Source: Helianthus annuus (Eukaryota > Streptophyta > Magnoliopsida > Asterales > Asteraceae). From it: 64,000 nucleotides of DNA. Below the pieces are notes generated by a model. The model saw only the letters and a program-made list of their open reading frames with translations. It was not told where the DNA came from and made no database searches. This document shows positions 12,601 through 24,666 of this stretch, in pieces. Position numbers and translations under genes: made by a program. How positions within the stretch are numbered: position 1 is the stretch's first letter; each line of letters opens with the position of its first letter. The DNA lies in the NCBI RefSeq assembly GCF_002127325.2, contig NC_035439.2:3877770-3941769 (forward strand), given 5' to 3'.

Positions 12601-12694
12601 TAAAAAAGTTGAACTTTGCAAGGCGGGTGACGCGGTTGTGGCTCTGCACCGCATTGGAACCTCGTCTATAATCAAGATCGTGACCGTTAAGTGA
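9678..12694 (+). CDS. Pyruvate kinase, cytosolic type
   Basis: Catalyses phosphoenolpyruvate + ADP to pyruvate + ATP in glycolysis. Three exons, all phase 0: 9678-9932 (85 codons), 11007-11468 (154) and 11882-12694 (270 plus stop), giving 509 residues, about the usual length of plant cytosolic isozymes. Seen: TLGPVSRS and ARFNFSHG in exon 1, GPEIRTGF opening exon 2, the active-site Lys region at the exon 2/3 join (ISK then VENQEG), MVARGDLGMEIP, the strongly conserved MLESMIKSPRPTRAEATDVA, and GTDCVMLSGESAAGAYPE. No transit peptide precedes the catalytic core, which fits the cytosolic form. The start is the first ATG, 8 residues before the usual catalytic N-terminus region. Intron 1 carries two hAT-type MITEs and intron 2 one; none touches the coding sequence. 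Confidence 0.96.
10410..10563. mobile_element. hAT-type MITE in pyruvate kinase intron 1
   Basis: A 154-bp element from CAGTAATGGACCC to GGTCCGCCCCTG with a perfect 8-bp target duplication CACGTGAA (10402-10409, 10564-10571). Related to 8419-8569. Confidence 0.85.
10673..10818. mobile_element. Truncated hAT-type MITE in pyruvate kinase intron 1
   Basis: Starts CAGTGGCGAAGCTTGA and shares internal sequence with 5030-5227 (gtcgaaaacgtatatacc, ctgagcgaaaag). It stops without a right inverted repeat, so it is 3'-truncated. It contains a poly-G run at 10699-10711. Confidence 0.65.
11512..11825. mobile_element. hAT-type MITE in pyruvate kinase intron 2
   Basis: Inverted ends CATAGTTGTTAATAGCG and complement CATAGTTGTTAATAGCAG, rich in TAGCGA words, flanked by ggtcatat on both sides (one end base ambiguous). 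A homologous copy lies in the kinesin gene at 44426-44783. Confidence 0.75.
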
Positions 12695-15377
12695 TGGGCT
12701 TCGCGTTCGCCTCAAGTTTCTGGTCGTTTTCTTCGAATAATAAATAACTTTTTGTTGCTTGATGGCTAACTAGATTTGACATTTACTCGGTTTGGTTTGG
12801 TTTCGTTTGGTTCTAGCCTAAAGCCCAACCCTGACTTATGACCCGAAATCCGTTTGGTTTTCTGGGTTTGATTTTTCGGGTTGGGCCGTATGGGCCCTTA
12901 AACTCAATTCCAATCACATGTGTTTTAACAACATAATGGACTCTTATCTGCACATTTCAACTATCTATGACTAATGCATGCAACCGATTTATGTACACCG
13001 CTTATAAACATTAGCATAAAGTACACGGATGGTCCCTGTAGTTTATCAAAATTTTGGATTTGGTCCCTAACTTTCTAAAAGTACATAGATGGTCCTTGTA
13101 GTCTGCACTTTTGAACGCATTTAGTCCCTAACTTGGACATGCTAAAACCTATAGATTTGTTGGATGGGGACTAAATGTGTTACAAAGTGCAAACTACAAA
13201 CGCATTTAATCCCTAACTTGGACATGCTAAAACCTTGAGTTCATGTCTTCACTCGACCCGACATTTTAACTTTCGGGCCCGGTGAGCCCGTTAACCATGA
13301 TGCCTCGGGAAGCTTCTCGATCGTGCTCAAAGGAAATTGATACCTACAAACTAGACATGAACTAGGAAGGTCTAACCATGGAATAATACAATCACCATGA
13401 AACTTATGTCTACATGGCAGTTCTTTAGCTTCATCCTCCCCTCAAATTCCTACAAACAAACACAACACTGAGCTGAATCCTCTTAGATTTTCACCGTCGG
13501 CATGCCCAACACTGCCTCCTTTTGCGCAGGCGGTGTCCCATATCGGTTTGGGTCGTTCTCGGCTAAATGCTGCATGAGTAACTCCAGGCCCGGACCGACC
13601 AAGTAATCTCATTTATTTGTCATTCTTTACGGTACTTTCATACGACCCGTATGATATGGGCCAAACACCCTCTCGTATGGGTCATAGAGTCATCTTAGTC
13701 CTCTCATACAACCCGTATCACCCATATAGCCTTATAATAAGGCCCGTACGAGTGATGATGTCCATATATAACATCAATTGTGTATCGATATCAACCAGCT
13801 ATTATTCCTCTCACTTACCAAGTAATGAAAGGTGTGTGTTGTGACATTTGAACTACTTCTTATATATACTACAACTAGCGGGATCTTTCGCGCTTCGCAG
13901 CGCATGGACTTTTGATTGGCACTGGTTCGGGTTGTTACAGCACCTTTATGATACCTGGTAGAACAACTAAAAGTGATAAAAACGACTACCAGTACTGGTA
14001 CCAATGTTATCCAGATGGCATCGATTCGCTTTGGTGCGGTACCCGCACTTGCTATAGCAACCGAAAAAGAAGCCAAAAATAGTCATGGTCATGGTAATGG
14101 TATGCCTAAAGGATATTGACAGATATTTTAGAAATAGCCATATACCGGTACGGTTCGAATATATTGATAACATAACGATGATGTTGTTAGGTCAGATTAG
14201 TTCGCTTTGTTATGATACCGCACTCGTATACTTTACGATTAAAAATACTCTCTTTTAAATATAACTCTATTTTCAATAAAATTTATATCAAAGAAAAATA
14301 ATAATTGTATAATTAATAGTTATATATTCATTATTAATGTTACAAACTTGATATAATTTGGAATACATAACTCTGAGTTAGAACTAAATATATAATAAAA
14401 TATGTTATCTACAAAGAATAATGTCATAAGACCATAAGAAAGCTACGTCAATAAATTGTTGAAATATAAAAAACCCATGAGAAGTCAATAACAAAAAAAA
14501 GCCTAGCTTTTGTGGCCAAATCTAAAACCAAAGAAATTTTACTAGTGTACTACAGTGGAATGGAATTGGACTTGTATTTTAATTTAATATATAAATGAGG
14601 CTTCTTTTGGTGTTCTCGGGCCTAGGAATATACTACACCTAGAGCCCAAGAGGGCTAGAACCACAATACCCGAAACCGGTTTTTGTAATACATGATTTAA
14701 TATCCGAACCCAGTTATACCCAATACTTGAAACCAATTTTTTGTACCCAAAACCAGGTATTACCCGGGTATAGCCGTTACACCTACAATAGTAGCCGTTA
14801 TTTCTATCCCACATAGCATATACGCTTGGGAGTTATGCCAAAAATACCAGGTTTTCTCAAACTTTGGAGATTGAGATGTCCCTCCAGTGGTCCGATAATG
14901 TAGATGATTTGGTTTAATAACAACATTGAAAAACACTCTCAAAACCGTACTGTAAACGCTCTTAAATCTCAGTTACATTCTTTTGTTTACAAAGGTAAAA
15001 AGAGTGCTTTAATCATAGCAAGAACTCTCAAGTAAGATTATACTGCAAATATTTTTACTCAAGTTTTTATAAAATTAATTGTGATTAGAACTATTGATGA
15101 ACTACAGTTTAAGAAATAGTCTCTTCTATTTCAACATGATAAACATTAGCAAATTAACAAACATGTGTTTTTTCATTCCACCACAAATCACAATCATTTC
15201 ATCCTTCATGCCAAACTTAAATACCAAACACTACCCAAATTCTAGTTGTACACAAAAGACCAGCGGTTGATTGAATTTGAAATACAACCTTGAAGAAATG
15301 AAATTCAGCTCTTGAGACATGGAGCGATTCAAGGGCGTATCGAATACAAAGTACAAGAAATCAACGTCTCCAATGGT
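12695..15377. other. Spacer between pyruvate kinase and F-box gene
   Basis: Contains the pyruvate kinase 3' region (AATAAT/AATAAA-like signals near 12736-12745). A degenerate repeat has the word cgcatttagtccctaacttgg present twice (about 13114 and 13199). Beyond that it is AT-rich noncoding sequence. No gene was supported; the short open frames here show no recognisable protein features. Confidence 0.45.
13875..13920 (-). mobile_element. Possible Helitron 3' end
   Basis: On the minus strand a GC-rich hairpin (GCGCT-gcga-AGCGC) lies about 15 bases before CTAG followed by T, the layout of a Helitron 3' terminus. I could not find a matching 5' end, so this is only a candidate. Confidence 0.3.
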
Positions 15378-16607
15378 TTATACCTTCTTGTTTTCATAAA
15401 TGAAATTATCTGGCTGATCAAGCAGGAGTAGTGTTTCCATGTAGGTTGTCACATCAAAGAAACAACCTGCATTAACCCCAAGATTATTGATGCGTTTTGA
15501 GTTCGGTTCATAAACAACAAGTGACCGTCCAGGAATACGGTCTACTCGAATTACAGGTTCACCACTCTTCCTAAATTCTAGTACAAATGGTCTTAGAATT
15601 GCTACATCGTCTAGTCGGCAAATAGTGAATATCTTTATAAACAATTTAGAAACACCATCCTCCATCATCCATACATTGTAAAGCATTTCCCCTTCATTGC
15701 GCTCAAGCACAACAAGAGAGTTCATTAGCTTAGATATGGTCAAGTAGTTTTCATGGTTACATGTTGCTAAAGCGTCCGGCAGGCTTACTTCTTTAAACTC
15801 TTCACTTGTGATATCAAATGAAATAATCAGGTGATAACTATCACGACTAATTTCACTTGTATCATCAGTAGCAAGCCAATAAACACACCCATCTAAAACT
15901 ACCTGATCCCATCGAATAAAAATCGAATTACTACGAGGGAAAATGCTGCCATGTGGACTTCTCCATGCCCCCGTGCTTAATGTAAACACCTCAACTTGCC
16001 AAAGGTCATTAGAATGAGTGATCTTGACAATCTTAGGGTCATTAGTCTCAGGACACACCCCAAAACCTAAAACGGTACGGTCCTCGTTATTATCTTCCGT
16101 TTCAGGCACAACAACACCGACCGCTTTCCTAATTGAAGGATTCCAAAGAACAGCCAAGTTCATTGCATTGGTATTGTGATTAGAATCATACAAACACAGC
16201 AAGCCGTGAAAGCTTCCGATTATTGAAAGATTATCAAGTATGTAGACATATGGAGGAAGTATGGGGGAAAGATCCTGAACGGGGAAAGTACGATCATCAT
16301 CATCAACAATTGAAACATATTTTTTGATAAAACTATCCACATCTAGATACTTTACAAGCAGATGTTGTTGTGGGCCGATATAATGCTTAATAAAGTGAGA
16401 GCTGTCGATTAGAGACTTACATGAATTGGAGACGGATCTGAATCGAAGCAACGATTTCACAGGAAGTCTTCTCATGATTTCCGATTGGATTTCGAATGGT
16501 ATGTGGTCTGTCATCTTTGATTTTGATTTTGAGTTTCTAGGGTTTACAGACATATGAAATCTCTGGACCGAGAGCGATGTGACGATGTGTGTTTTATTTC
16601 CAACCAA
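15378..16607 (-). CDS. F-box protein (F-box associated domain type)
   Basis: Single-exon, 409-residue protein with an N-terminal F-box (about residues 35-75: IPFEIQSEIMRRLPVKSLLRFRSV...CKSLI). An FBA/kelch-like beta-rich region follows (GSFHGLLCLYDS, WNPSIRKAV, GFGVCPETNDPKIVKI, VYWLATDD). Family role: the F-box binds SKP1 in an SCF ubiquitin ligase and the C-terminal part selects the substrate; the target is unknown. The first ATG is at 16607, but a second Met at about residue 32 (position 16514) directly precedes the F-box and is the more typical start. The 13.4-kb transposon block begins 20-28 bp upstream of the first ATG, so the gene's promoter and probably its 5' leader are transposon-derived or displaced. 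The reading frame is intact. Confidence 0.9.
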   Translation of the reverse strand: MVGNKTHIVTSLSVQRFHMSVNPRNSKSKSKMTDHIPFEIQSEIMRRLPVKSLLRFRSVSNSCKSLIDSSHFIKHYIGPQQHLLVKYLDVDSFIKKYVSIVDDDDRTFPVQDLSPILPPYVYILDNLSIIGSFHGLLCLYDSNHNTNAMNLAVLWNPSIRKAVGVVVPETEDNNEDRTVLGFGVCPETNDPKIVKITHSNDLWQVEVFTLSTGAWRSPHGSIFPRSNSIFIRWDQVVLDGCVYWLATDDTSEISRDSYHLIISFDITSEEFKEVSLPDALATCNHENYLTISKLMNSLVVLERNEGEMLYNVWMMEDGVSKLFIKIFTICRLDDVAILRPFVLEFRKSGEPVIRVDRIPGRSLVVYEPNSKRINNLGVNAGCFFDVTTYMETLLLLDQPDNFIYENKKV

Positions 16608-16853
16608 TTTGGTAGCGAATAATCAATTATAATAAGGATAAATTACATTTTTCGTCCTTTATGTTTGTACCAGATTTTGCAATTGATAACCTTTAACTTC
16701 AATAATTACAGTCACGGCTCTTTTTTTGTAAAACTCATTACACTCTACGTCCTTTAGCACTAACCAGGTTATAATTTCAAGTTAAATCTATCCACTTAAG
16801 GGTATTATGGTCATTTCACAATTTTGTTTAAAATGTTTCTTAATTAATAAATA

Positions 16854-19800
16854 GAGTAAATTACAAGTTTTGTCCTTTATGTTTGTATCAAATTGCAGGC
16901 ACGAGTTTTGTCCTTAACGTTTCAAAATCTTGCATGGTGTGTCCTTTGAGCCTAACTTGATTAATTTTAATTGTTAAGTAAAGGGTAAATTGGTCTTTTT
17001 ACTTATTTTGATTTAAAAAAAAACTACTTTAATAATTTTAATTAGGTTAATAAACAATAGCGTTTGAAAATAATTAATTCCTCATTTATTTATCCAAACC
17101 TGGATCTGGCTACCACCACACCTCCGTCATCATCTCCGGCAATGCTATCGGAATTAACAGACAAACCACCACCGTCATTGTCAGCGTCATCGCAAACTAC
17201 CTCTGTTCTCTTCGTTACTTCCACATTGTCACACACTCCGAGCAAACACTCATCAGCACGAGATTTACAGACAAACCACCGCCGCCGCAACGGAGCTCGA
17301 ATCCATCTCAAAAACTGTAAATCATGACTCAATCTCACCATTTCTGTCTTCAATCTCTAATACAGACGGTTCTGATAAGTCTCCGGTACGTAGACAATGC
17401 GTTCGCTTAATCTCTACGCTGTCCGAATCAAATGGGTATTTTTGCAGTAACCGTCGATCAAAGTCAGTAGGTTTATACACTGAATTGATTGAATATATAT
17501 CTTGCCCCAAAAGTTCATGTTTACTTAAACAAACCCAAAAGTTCACTAGTTCATCATTGTTGTTTGATTCTTTCCAATAAACTCAGATGTGGGTATACAT
17601 GTATGATTTATTTGTGTTTGTTATTAATGGGTTTTTGAAGAGATGAACTGGCTGTGTCTGATGACTTGATCTTGTGAAGAAGATGTGGTTTTTTTAATGT
17701 TTCTAATTGGGCTTCTTGAAAACGTGATTTTAGATGATGATTATTTTATTTTCTATTGTGATTTGGGGGCAAAATGATATGATTTTACGAGAAAATTCAG
17801 ATAGGTTTTTGAATTTAAATGATTTTATATGATTGTCACCACACCTCTTGTTTTTGAATTTTTGATCCACTGGAAGATATATCATTGGTGGTTCTGGTGT
17901 AAGGATTGTGGTCCTAGTGTGAGGGTGTTGGTGTGAGGATGGTGATTGCAGGTGGTAGTTGTCACACCCCAACCAATGGCGGAAACATCGGGATGAGACG
18001 AAGTGTGAAGATTGCTCGAGACATCATAACGCTAATAATTGTGACAAGTATTTAAATAATCATTTCATTTCATTTCTAAAGAATCAAGTACAAGGTTTTG
18101 AAACAAAGTACAACAACATGAATAATAAAATGATACAATACGAATACAATTCTTTCTAAGTGGGTATCTGAGCATCCTACTAGATTCCATGCATCGTCAA
18201 CATCCACCTGTAACATGTTAAAATAAAGTTCAATGCAAAAGCAAAGGCGAGTATACAAGTTTGATACGTACATAGCAAAAGATAAGTTTGAACAATTCCT
18301 CATAGCAAGCATGTGATTCAAGATGAACATTTAAATATGGTATGTATCTAACATATCAAACCAAGGAAACGCAATATGCTCATGACATAACCGAAGATAA
18401 AGAGGCGGGTCGTTAATCCTATAGCGCTACATATGTCACGGTTTGGCTCGTACGAAGTTAATGATAAATTCAACACATAAGATAAATCCAAGTTTAAAGC
18501 ATCAAGCCATCACGTATACAAGCATGTTATAGGAATGTTCATGTGTTTAAGCAAAATGTTCATGTGTAAGTTTGTTGATAGATAAACATGTTACACCCCA
18601 AAAGTGGTAAAAGTAAAAAGGGGAATACGAGTATACTCACAAAGTTTGCATATGCTTTCCAATTATCCATTTATTGACGAGTTGATGAGGTTAGAAGATT
18701 GAATGTGTAGGGTTAAAGTTCAGGTATGCTTAGAGTCGAGATTCGGTATTAAAACAACATATAAGTAAGATATGAGAATAGCATGTGAAAATAATCATCT
18801 TCAACACTTAACACTTGTGTGACACTTGGTAACCACAAGGGTTATGATAATGTTTTCATGAGTTGAACACCCATAAGAATCACAACAAGGTTTAGGTCTT
18901 AGGTGATGTTCTACTACTTTAACATATAAACACGAGTTCAACATCAAAGGTTCGAATGAGTGTATATATATATATAGGTTAAGTACTACATATTATTTAG
19001 TCCAATAATTCAAGTAGGAGGTAGAAGATTAGGATCTTCATTTAGGCACCTCGTGTTATCATAGATGTCATGTATGGGGTAGGAAGAACATACTTCCATT
19101 TAGGAACCCCTTGAATGTTCACCACTTCACTTGATGTAAAAACAACCAAGGAGGGTCACGAACTAGGATTAGCACAATAACATAAACAACCTAACTATAG
19201 AGAAATCATCAAATCATGTGAGGATTGTATGTAGGACAACCCAAGTTGTTCCCTAATCACTCATGTATCAAAGGCTATGTTTGACATGATTTGTGGGTTG
19301 AAACCCTAGACAAAACACCAAGTTTATGAGGTTTAATCCTCTGATTTTAAATGTCTCAACCTTGTTTTTAAGCTTAACCAACCATGGGATAAGTTGTAAG
19401 CATTAGGACATAGGTATGAGATGTGTTGAACACAAGTTACATAGGCATAAACAAGTTTTTGATGAACATAAAAACAAACAGAAAGTTTATGGATGATTTC
19501 GGGGCATTTCCAGGTCTGATTTCTCCAAGGAGAAGACTAGGAATCGAACCCCATGATTATCCAAGTAAGTAGGAAAAAGAATCAAGTGATTTCGTTAAGA
19601 AATGAGTGAGTTATGCTCATTTTCGTGAAGGGGTGTCAATCTGCTCGAACCTTTGCTTTCAGCTACGGTTTGGAGGATGTTTTGAGAGTTTTTAGTGTTG
19701 CAAAAGTGGTAGAGAGGCTGGTTATAAGTGGTATTTATAGGGGGAAGCATTAGGGTTTCAATGGGTTGGGCTTTGGAAGTGTTTAGAAGGGGTTACACCT

Positions 19801-20660
19801 TGAAACTAGCCCACAAAACCCAACTATATGGGGCTGAATTTTACTGAATTGGGGCTGCCATATCTCTTTATTTTTTTATTTTTTTAAAACATTATAATGA
19901 GTAATTTTGTTAGTTAAGTTGTGTAATAATATGCAACAATGTTTCCCCTAACTTGTAACAAGGTGAAATATGAAATAAAACATGATTTAACTATGTAAAA
20001 AGTGTAATGTACAAGTATGTAACATGTTTGTAAGTGACAAGTATATGTCACATATTAGATGATTAACCGTTGTATAAATAAGCATATTATTAGGGGTTTT
20101 TAGGTATCAACAATTTAAGGACAAGCATGGACATGCATCGTGAACAAGTATCGTATAAGTATGAATTACAAATAAGGATTCGATGTACAATGAATTCGAA
20201 CGTATGAACATGTATGAATATGTAGATGGTGAATTTAAAGAAATACGAATTTTATTTATGATCCAAGTCTCGGATTTTACAACGAGAAGACGACTATAAT
20301 AATACAAGATTTTCAAAAATAACATTACAAGGCGAGCTTTCTAATTATGGAAAGTACGTAGAAGCAGGGCGTTACAGTAGTGATAGAGAGAAAGTGTGTA
20401 TTTTAGAGAGAGAGTGTGTGTGTTTAGGTATATATAATTCATTTTTATTATTTATTAATGTCAGTAAATTGGTATTTTAAATAACTAAGTTAAAAGACCA
20501 AACTACCCTTCACTTAACATTTAAAATTAACCGAGTTAGGCTCAAAGGACAAATCATGCAAGATTTTGAAACGTTAAGTACAAAACCCATCAAATTTAAA
20601 GGCAAAGGACACCGCCTGCAATTTGGTACAAACATAAAGGACAAAACTTGTAATTTACTC
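16854..20660. mobile_element. Inner MULE-type element, nested in the outer one
   Basis: Inverted repeats of about 200 bp start GAGTAAATTACAAGTTTTG at both ends (right end complemented), with a perfect 9-bp target duplication TAATAAATA (16845-16853, 20661-20669). It lies just inside the left inverted repeat of the outer MULE. It contains a 2.4-kb solo LTR; its own length is about 1.4 kb. No transposase seen. The Ser/Pro-rich frame at 17064-17327 has no recognisable features. Confidence 0.87.
17960..20376 (-). mobile_element. Solo LTR of a Ty3/gypsy-like element
   Basis: A 2,417-bp sequence beginning TGTCACACCCCAACC and ending GGGCGTTACA on the plus strand, flanked by the 5-bp duplication GTAGT (17955-17959, 20377-20381). 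No internal gag/pol, primer site or second LTR is present, so it is a solo LTR left by LTR-LTR recombination. The minus orientation is inferred from the similarity of its left end to the LTR end next to the primer site at 22120. It lies inside the inner MULE. Confidence 0.85.
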
Positions 20661-20791
20661 TAATAAATAAAATCAAAAAATTACATATATGAATCTTCTT
20701 CCCCAATTTCTCAAAACCCTAGAACACCATCAATCCATCATCCACTCCCGATCACAACCAAACCCCTACCACCACTCCCTTTCTTTTCAGA

Positions 20792-20873
20792 ATCCAGCCC
20801 CTTCTACCCACACACTACAAAAACCTTCAACTTTGACTGCAGAATAAAAACATGATCCAGCCCCTTCTACCCA
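20792..20873. repeat. 19-bp direct repeat beside the left retroelement junction
   Basis: The 19-mer atccagccccttctaccca occurs at 20792-20810 and 20855-20873, about 40 bp from the retroelement break at 20910. It is consistent with templated filler DNA at a repaired break. Confidence 0.7.
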
Positions 20874-20909
20874 ATTCTTCACGCTACGACAGACCTGCCT
20901 TTAAACTCG

Positions 20910-21673
20910 CCATGACTTTGTCCACCAGACGATTGCTGACTGGGGCTCTTGTGGTCGTCAGTCTTTCTCTGCTGAGACTGAGATTGCACAGAAGTTGAAC
21001 CCTTGCTTGAAGTTCCATCCCATTTCCGTTTGCTGTCACTAGAGGTACCCGAAGTAGTTGCAGCACCTATGCGCTTTGGTAACTTGTTCTGCTCCACCGC
21101 CTGATCAGTGAGACGGTGAGCCAACTGAACAACCTGCTGGATAGTAGTCAAGTTTGCTGAAGTCACATGACTTTGGATCTCTGGCACCAAGCCCTTGAGA
21201 TAGAGTTCAATTCGCTTATACGGAGGGTCCACCATAGTAGGACACAACAAGGCAAGCTCATGCGATCTCTTAGTATACGCCTCAATCTCTGACCCCGTCA
21301 TCTTGAGGTTGTAGAACTCGTCTTCCAACTTATGGATGTCATCGCGACTGCAGTATTCCTCCCTGATCATTTCCTTGAAAGTTTCCCATGGGGTGGCGTT
21401 GGCAGCAACCAACCCCAGCATTTGCACTTGAGCATTCCACCACGTGAGGGCCAAACCCTCGAGAGTACCAGTAGCATACTTCACCCTGCGCGCTTCAGGG
21501 CATTCACACATTTCGAACACAGATTCTAGTTTCTCAAACCAGTGGAGGAGACCTACTGCTCCTTCAGTTCCGCTAAAAGTAGTGGGTCGGCAGTCCATAA
21601 AGGTCTTAAAAGTGCACACCGGTGCCTGAGCATGTTGACCTAAGGTAGGTGAAAGAAAGACAGAGTTTAACAC
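20910..21673 (-). pseudogene. Second, 3'-truncated gag copy
   Basis: N-terminal 250 or so codons of gag, matching the full copy at 28451-29214 except one residue (Pro from CCT here, Leu from CTT there; base 21225 versus 28766). It breaks off at the junction at 20910, before the zinc knuckles, and picks up about a dozen unrelated codons before a stop. It cannot make a complete gag. Confidence 0.85.
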
Positions 21674-22119
21674 AAAGGTTGGTTCACGAGAGTAGGATCC
21701 TAAAGATCCTAGAATAAGTTCGGACTGCAGGATATACCTCCTGCGTATGCAGCTGCGAGTGCTGCGGCAACTCGTTCGTTGATCAAAGCCGTCAACTGGG
21801 CTTGTGTCATGTTAACGCGTCCAGACATGATTCTTCATAACAAGAGTAATACGAGTGAGAGAGGTTCGCGAAAGTACGATAGTAGGATAGAGTAAGCACG
21901 CACGTCTTCAAACACAGTAGTTATACTAATCAAGCATACCATGAGCAATGTACTATATAACTAGCAAGTAGGCAATACACACATATCATATCACCTAGAA
22001 TGTCGAGCCTTGCATGTGGAGTGAAGCGTCGTTGTGGACCGTTGAGCACTAAACCGGTTATAGTCTGGTTTTAACAAAAACGTTTCTCCTTTATTAAGAC
22101 CAAGTTCACTATAACCAAT

Positions 22120-22132
22120 GGCTCTGATACCA
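22120..22132 (-). other. tRNA-Met primer-binding site
   Basis: GGCTCTGATACCA on the plus strand, i.e. TGGTATCAGAGCC on the minus strand. This is complementary to the 3' end of initiator tRNA-Met and lies 3 bp from the LTR end. It fixes the minus orientation of the LTR at 22136-24605. Confidence 0.85.
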
Positions 22133-22135
22133 ATC

Positions 22136-24605
22136 TGTCACACCCCCAAAATCCACCCGCGGAGTACTACCGCTTGGAGGCGTGACTGACCAGGATCCAG
22201 CCACCAATCATACTGAACAAGCATATAAACAGTTATAAAAGTTTAACCAATACGATTGGTGTTTCAAACAAACAAAGTTTAAGTTGCAAGCGGAAGCATA
22301 AGTCTCAAAAGTAAAACATAAGTTCGAATAGTTTCAAGTTTAACATAGTACGCAGCAATCCGTGTCCCCCAACGACTCTCCTCCATGCAAGCTCCAGCTG
22401 AGTACCTATGGTCCTGCAAAGCATGTAGTAACGAGTCAACAACTAGTTGAGTGAGTTCACAGTTGGGTGTTCGTTTTAGTTGTTTCGAAAACAGTTTCCT
22501 TTAGCTGGCATCCTGCCGTGGGGGTTACCCCATAGTTTAAAAAAAACGTGACTTGTTCATTCCCAGTTACTCTGGCATTCCAGCCGTGGGGGCTACCCCA
22601 TGTTAGTTATCAGGCATTTCGGCCGTGGGGGCTACCCCATGCGTACACTAGACTCGTTACCATATCGACTGCTGACTGTAGTCATGTTTATGTGCCCTGA
22701 AACTGTCAATGTCTATCATCATTGACGTGCCCCAGATCCATTAGTTCACGCCCGTCCTCTGCGACACGGTGTGAGGTTTGTCAGACCTAAATAGCGCTAT
22801 CTAACTAATGACCCGCTCGCCATTGGCCAGGCGATTAAATCGATATAAAAAGGAGGGACTTCGTGATAGAGTTTTGGTCTAGTACGAGTTATCCGTCCGT
22901 CCGGACGAGGAATCACATTCCTGAACCACTGCTGTCCTACCCAAGGAGGACGAGGAACCCACGTTCCTTAACCCCATTCCCAACCCAGGGAATCCCATGC
23001 TTTGTAGAGGGTGTGAACTCACCTTGGTTTGCTCGGCAGTTAAATCACAGAAAGGTCAATCAAGTTGCAAGTGGTCAACTATGTCCTAACATAGATACCA
23101 TTTATATCAGATTCAAACCAAGCAGTGCACGTACAAGTAGCAATCACGGCATACAAGTTCTATCATGGCAGTTTAACAACAGTGCACAGTATTTTCAATT
23201 AACAGTAGCACATTTGGCCCATAAGTTCAGTCCAACTACTTAAGCCTAAAACACGTATTAAACAGTTAACACAGAAGCCCATAAGCCCGGCCCATTAACG
23301 TAGGCCCATAACTAAGCAAGCCCAATAAGCGTGGTTTCGAGTCGCAACCGGACTCGCAAGCATGGTTGCGGGTTATGCTGTTTGTGTTGATCATGGATGG
23401 TTGTGAGTCGCAACCTATGTCGCAACCATGGTTTCGGCTGATCATGCTAAGGTTTCGAGTCGCAACGGGACTCGCAACCTGTGTCGCAACTGGTGGTCTC
23501 GGCTTGTAATGCTGTGGTTGCGAGTCGCAACCAGGGGTTCCGACTCCCCAACAGTTGCTGATTCTGCACAGTTGTACTATCCAATGAAATTCAAATGTCA
23601 TGCAACATTATATGGTACTATCCACTAAAACATGTTTTGTTGTCTATCATTTAGCTAAAGTGGATCAAACATAGCAGAATTCAAATATTCAAGCACCTTC
23701 ATAACACATTCAACTAGTTCTTCATATATTCATATCATGTTCATGTTGTTCATCATATCAATCAACCCTTATTCAAACACATTATGCATTCATCCTACTC
23801 AAAACTATCAACACACTTGAACATACTTATTAAATGGTTTCATTCATCACAAAACATCGATTTTTAGGACATTTATCCGATTCTTATGTAAGCGGTTTCA
23901 TGTTCATCAACCTAAGTGGTTTGAATCACATTTAAACACAAGATACCATAGCCCATCATGCAATATGTATCCGAAATCAAGACATATTAACCGGTTATCA
24001 ACATTATACACATTAGAACATCATATACATTAGGAATCATCATGGAACACTAATATCAAACACAATAAACATCATATCGAGCTAACGTCACAATAAACAT
24101 CATAAACACTAACCGGTTGATGGGTTTCCAAGTGTGTGTGAATCTTCCAACCGATTTCGTGTGTGAGCCGATCCAAGAGTCCAAAAATCCGAGAATGAGG
24201 GAGTGAAGGTGATGTTTGGTTTCAAGGGTTTTTAGAGAGGGAAAGAGTGAGAGTGTGGGTGTGTGTTGATCAAAAATGACAAGGTTAGCTAGGGTGATAT
24301 ATATATATATACTAGTTCAAGTGGTGCACCCTAAAGGGTTTCGGATGAGGGTTTACGGCCCAAATGGCCCAACCGGCCAAAGGCCTAAACCGGCCTAATG
24401 GTTACTGTTCACTCGAGACCACATGGTCTCGAGTCGGGTCCTTGTTGTCTCGGGTCGCATACATACAAGCATACACATAAGCATAATATATAATCACATA
24501 GGGTGTTCACATATTGTTCATTAAGCCAACAATTAATTAATCACATAACGTTTCAAGTCGGTTACACTATAATACACGAAAGGTTCTAAATTTCGAGTTG
24601 TCACA
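22136..24605 (-). mobile_element. LTR shared by the two halves of the permuted element
   Basis: About 2.47 kb, starting TGTCACACCCCC beside the primer site and ending TTCGAGTTGTCACA before the polypurine tract of pol. It serves as 5' LTR for the gag copy on its left and 3' LTR for the pol on its right. A second candidate LTR start (tgtcacatcctcccccc at 24700) lies 101 bp further right, so the right boundary could be 24706. The LTR contains a three-fold repeat of ccgtggggg(t/c)taccccat words at 22515-22640. Confidence 0.75.
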
Positions 24606-24666
24606 TCATCCCCAAGTTGAAAGAAATTTCGTCCCGAAATTTGATGGCACTCACTGAGGAAGCTAG

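Noticed and set aside
17064..17353. Ser/Pro-rich frames on both strands inside the inner MULE
   Set aside because: Considered as a captured gene fragment (Pack-MULE). No recognisable domain and both strands are open because of simple composition, so not supported.
22863..23243. 126-codon plus frame in the retroelement LTR
   Set aside because: Inside the LTR, antisense to the element, with no protein features.
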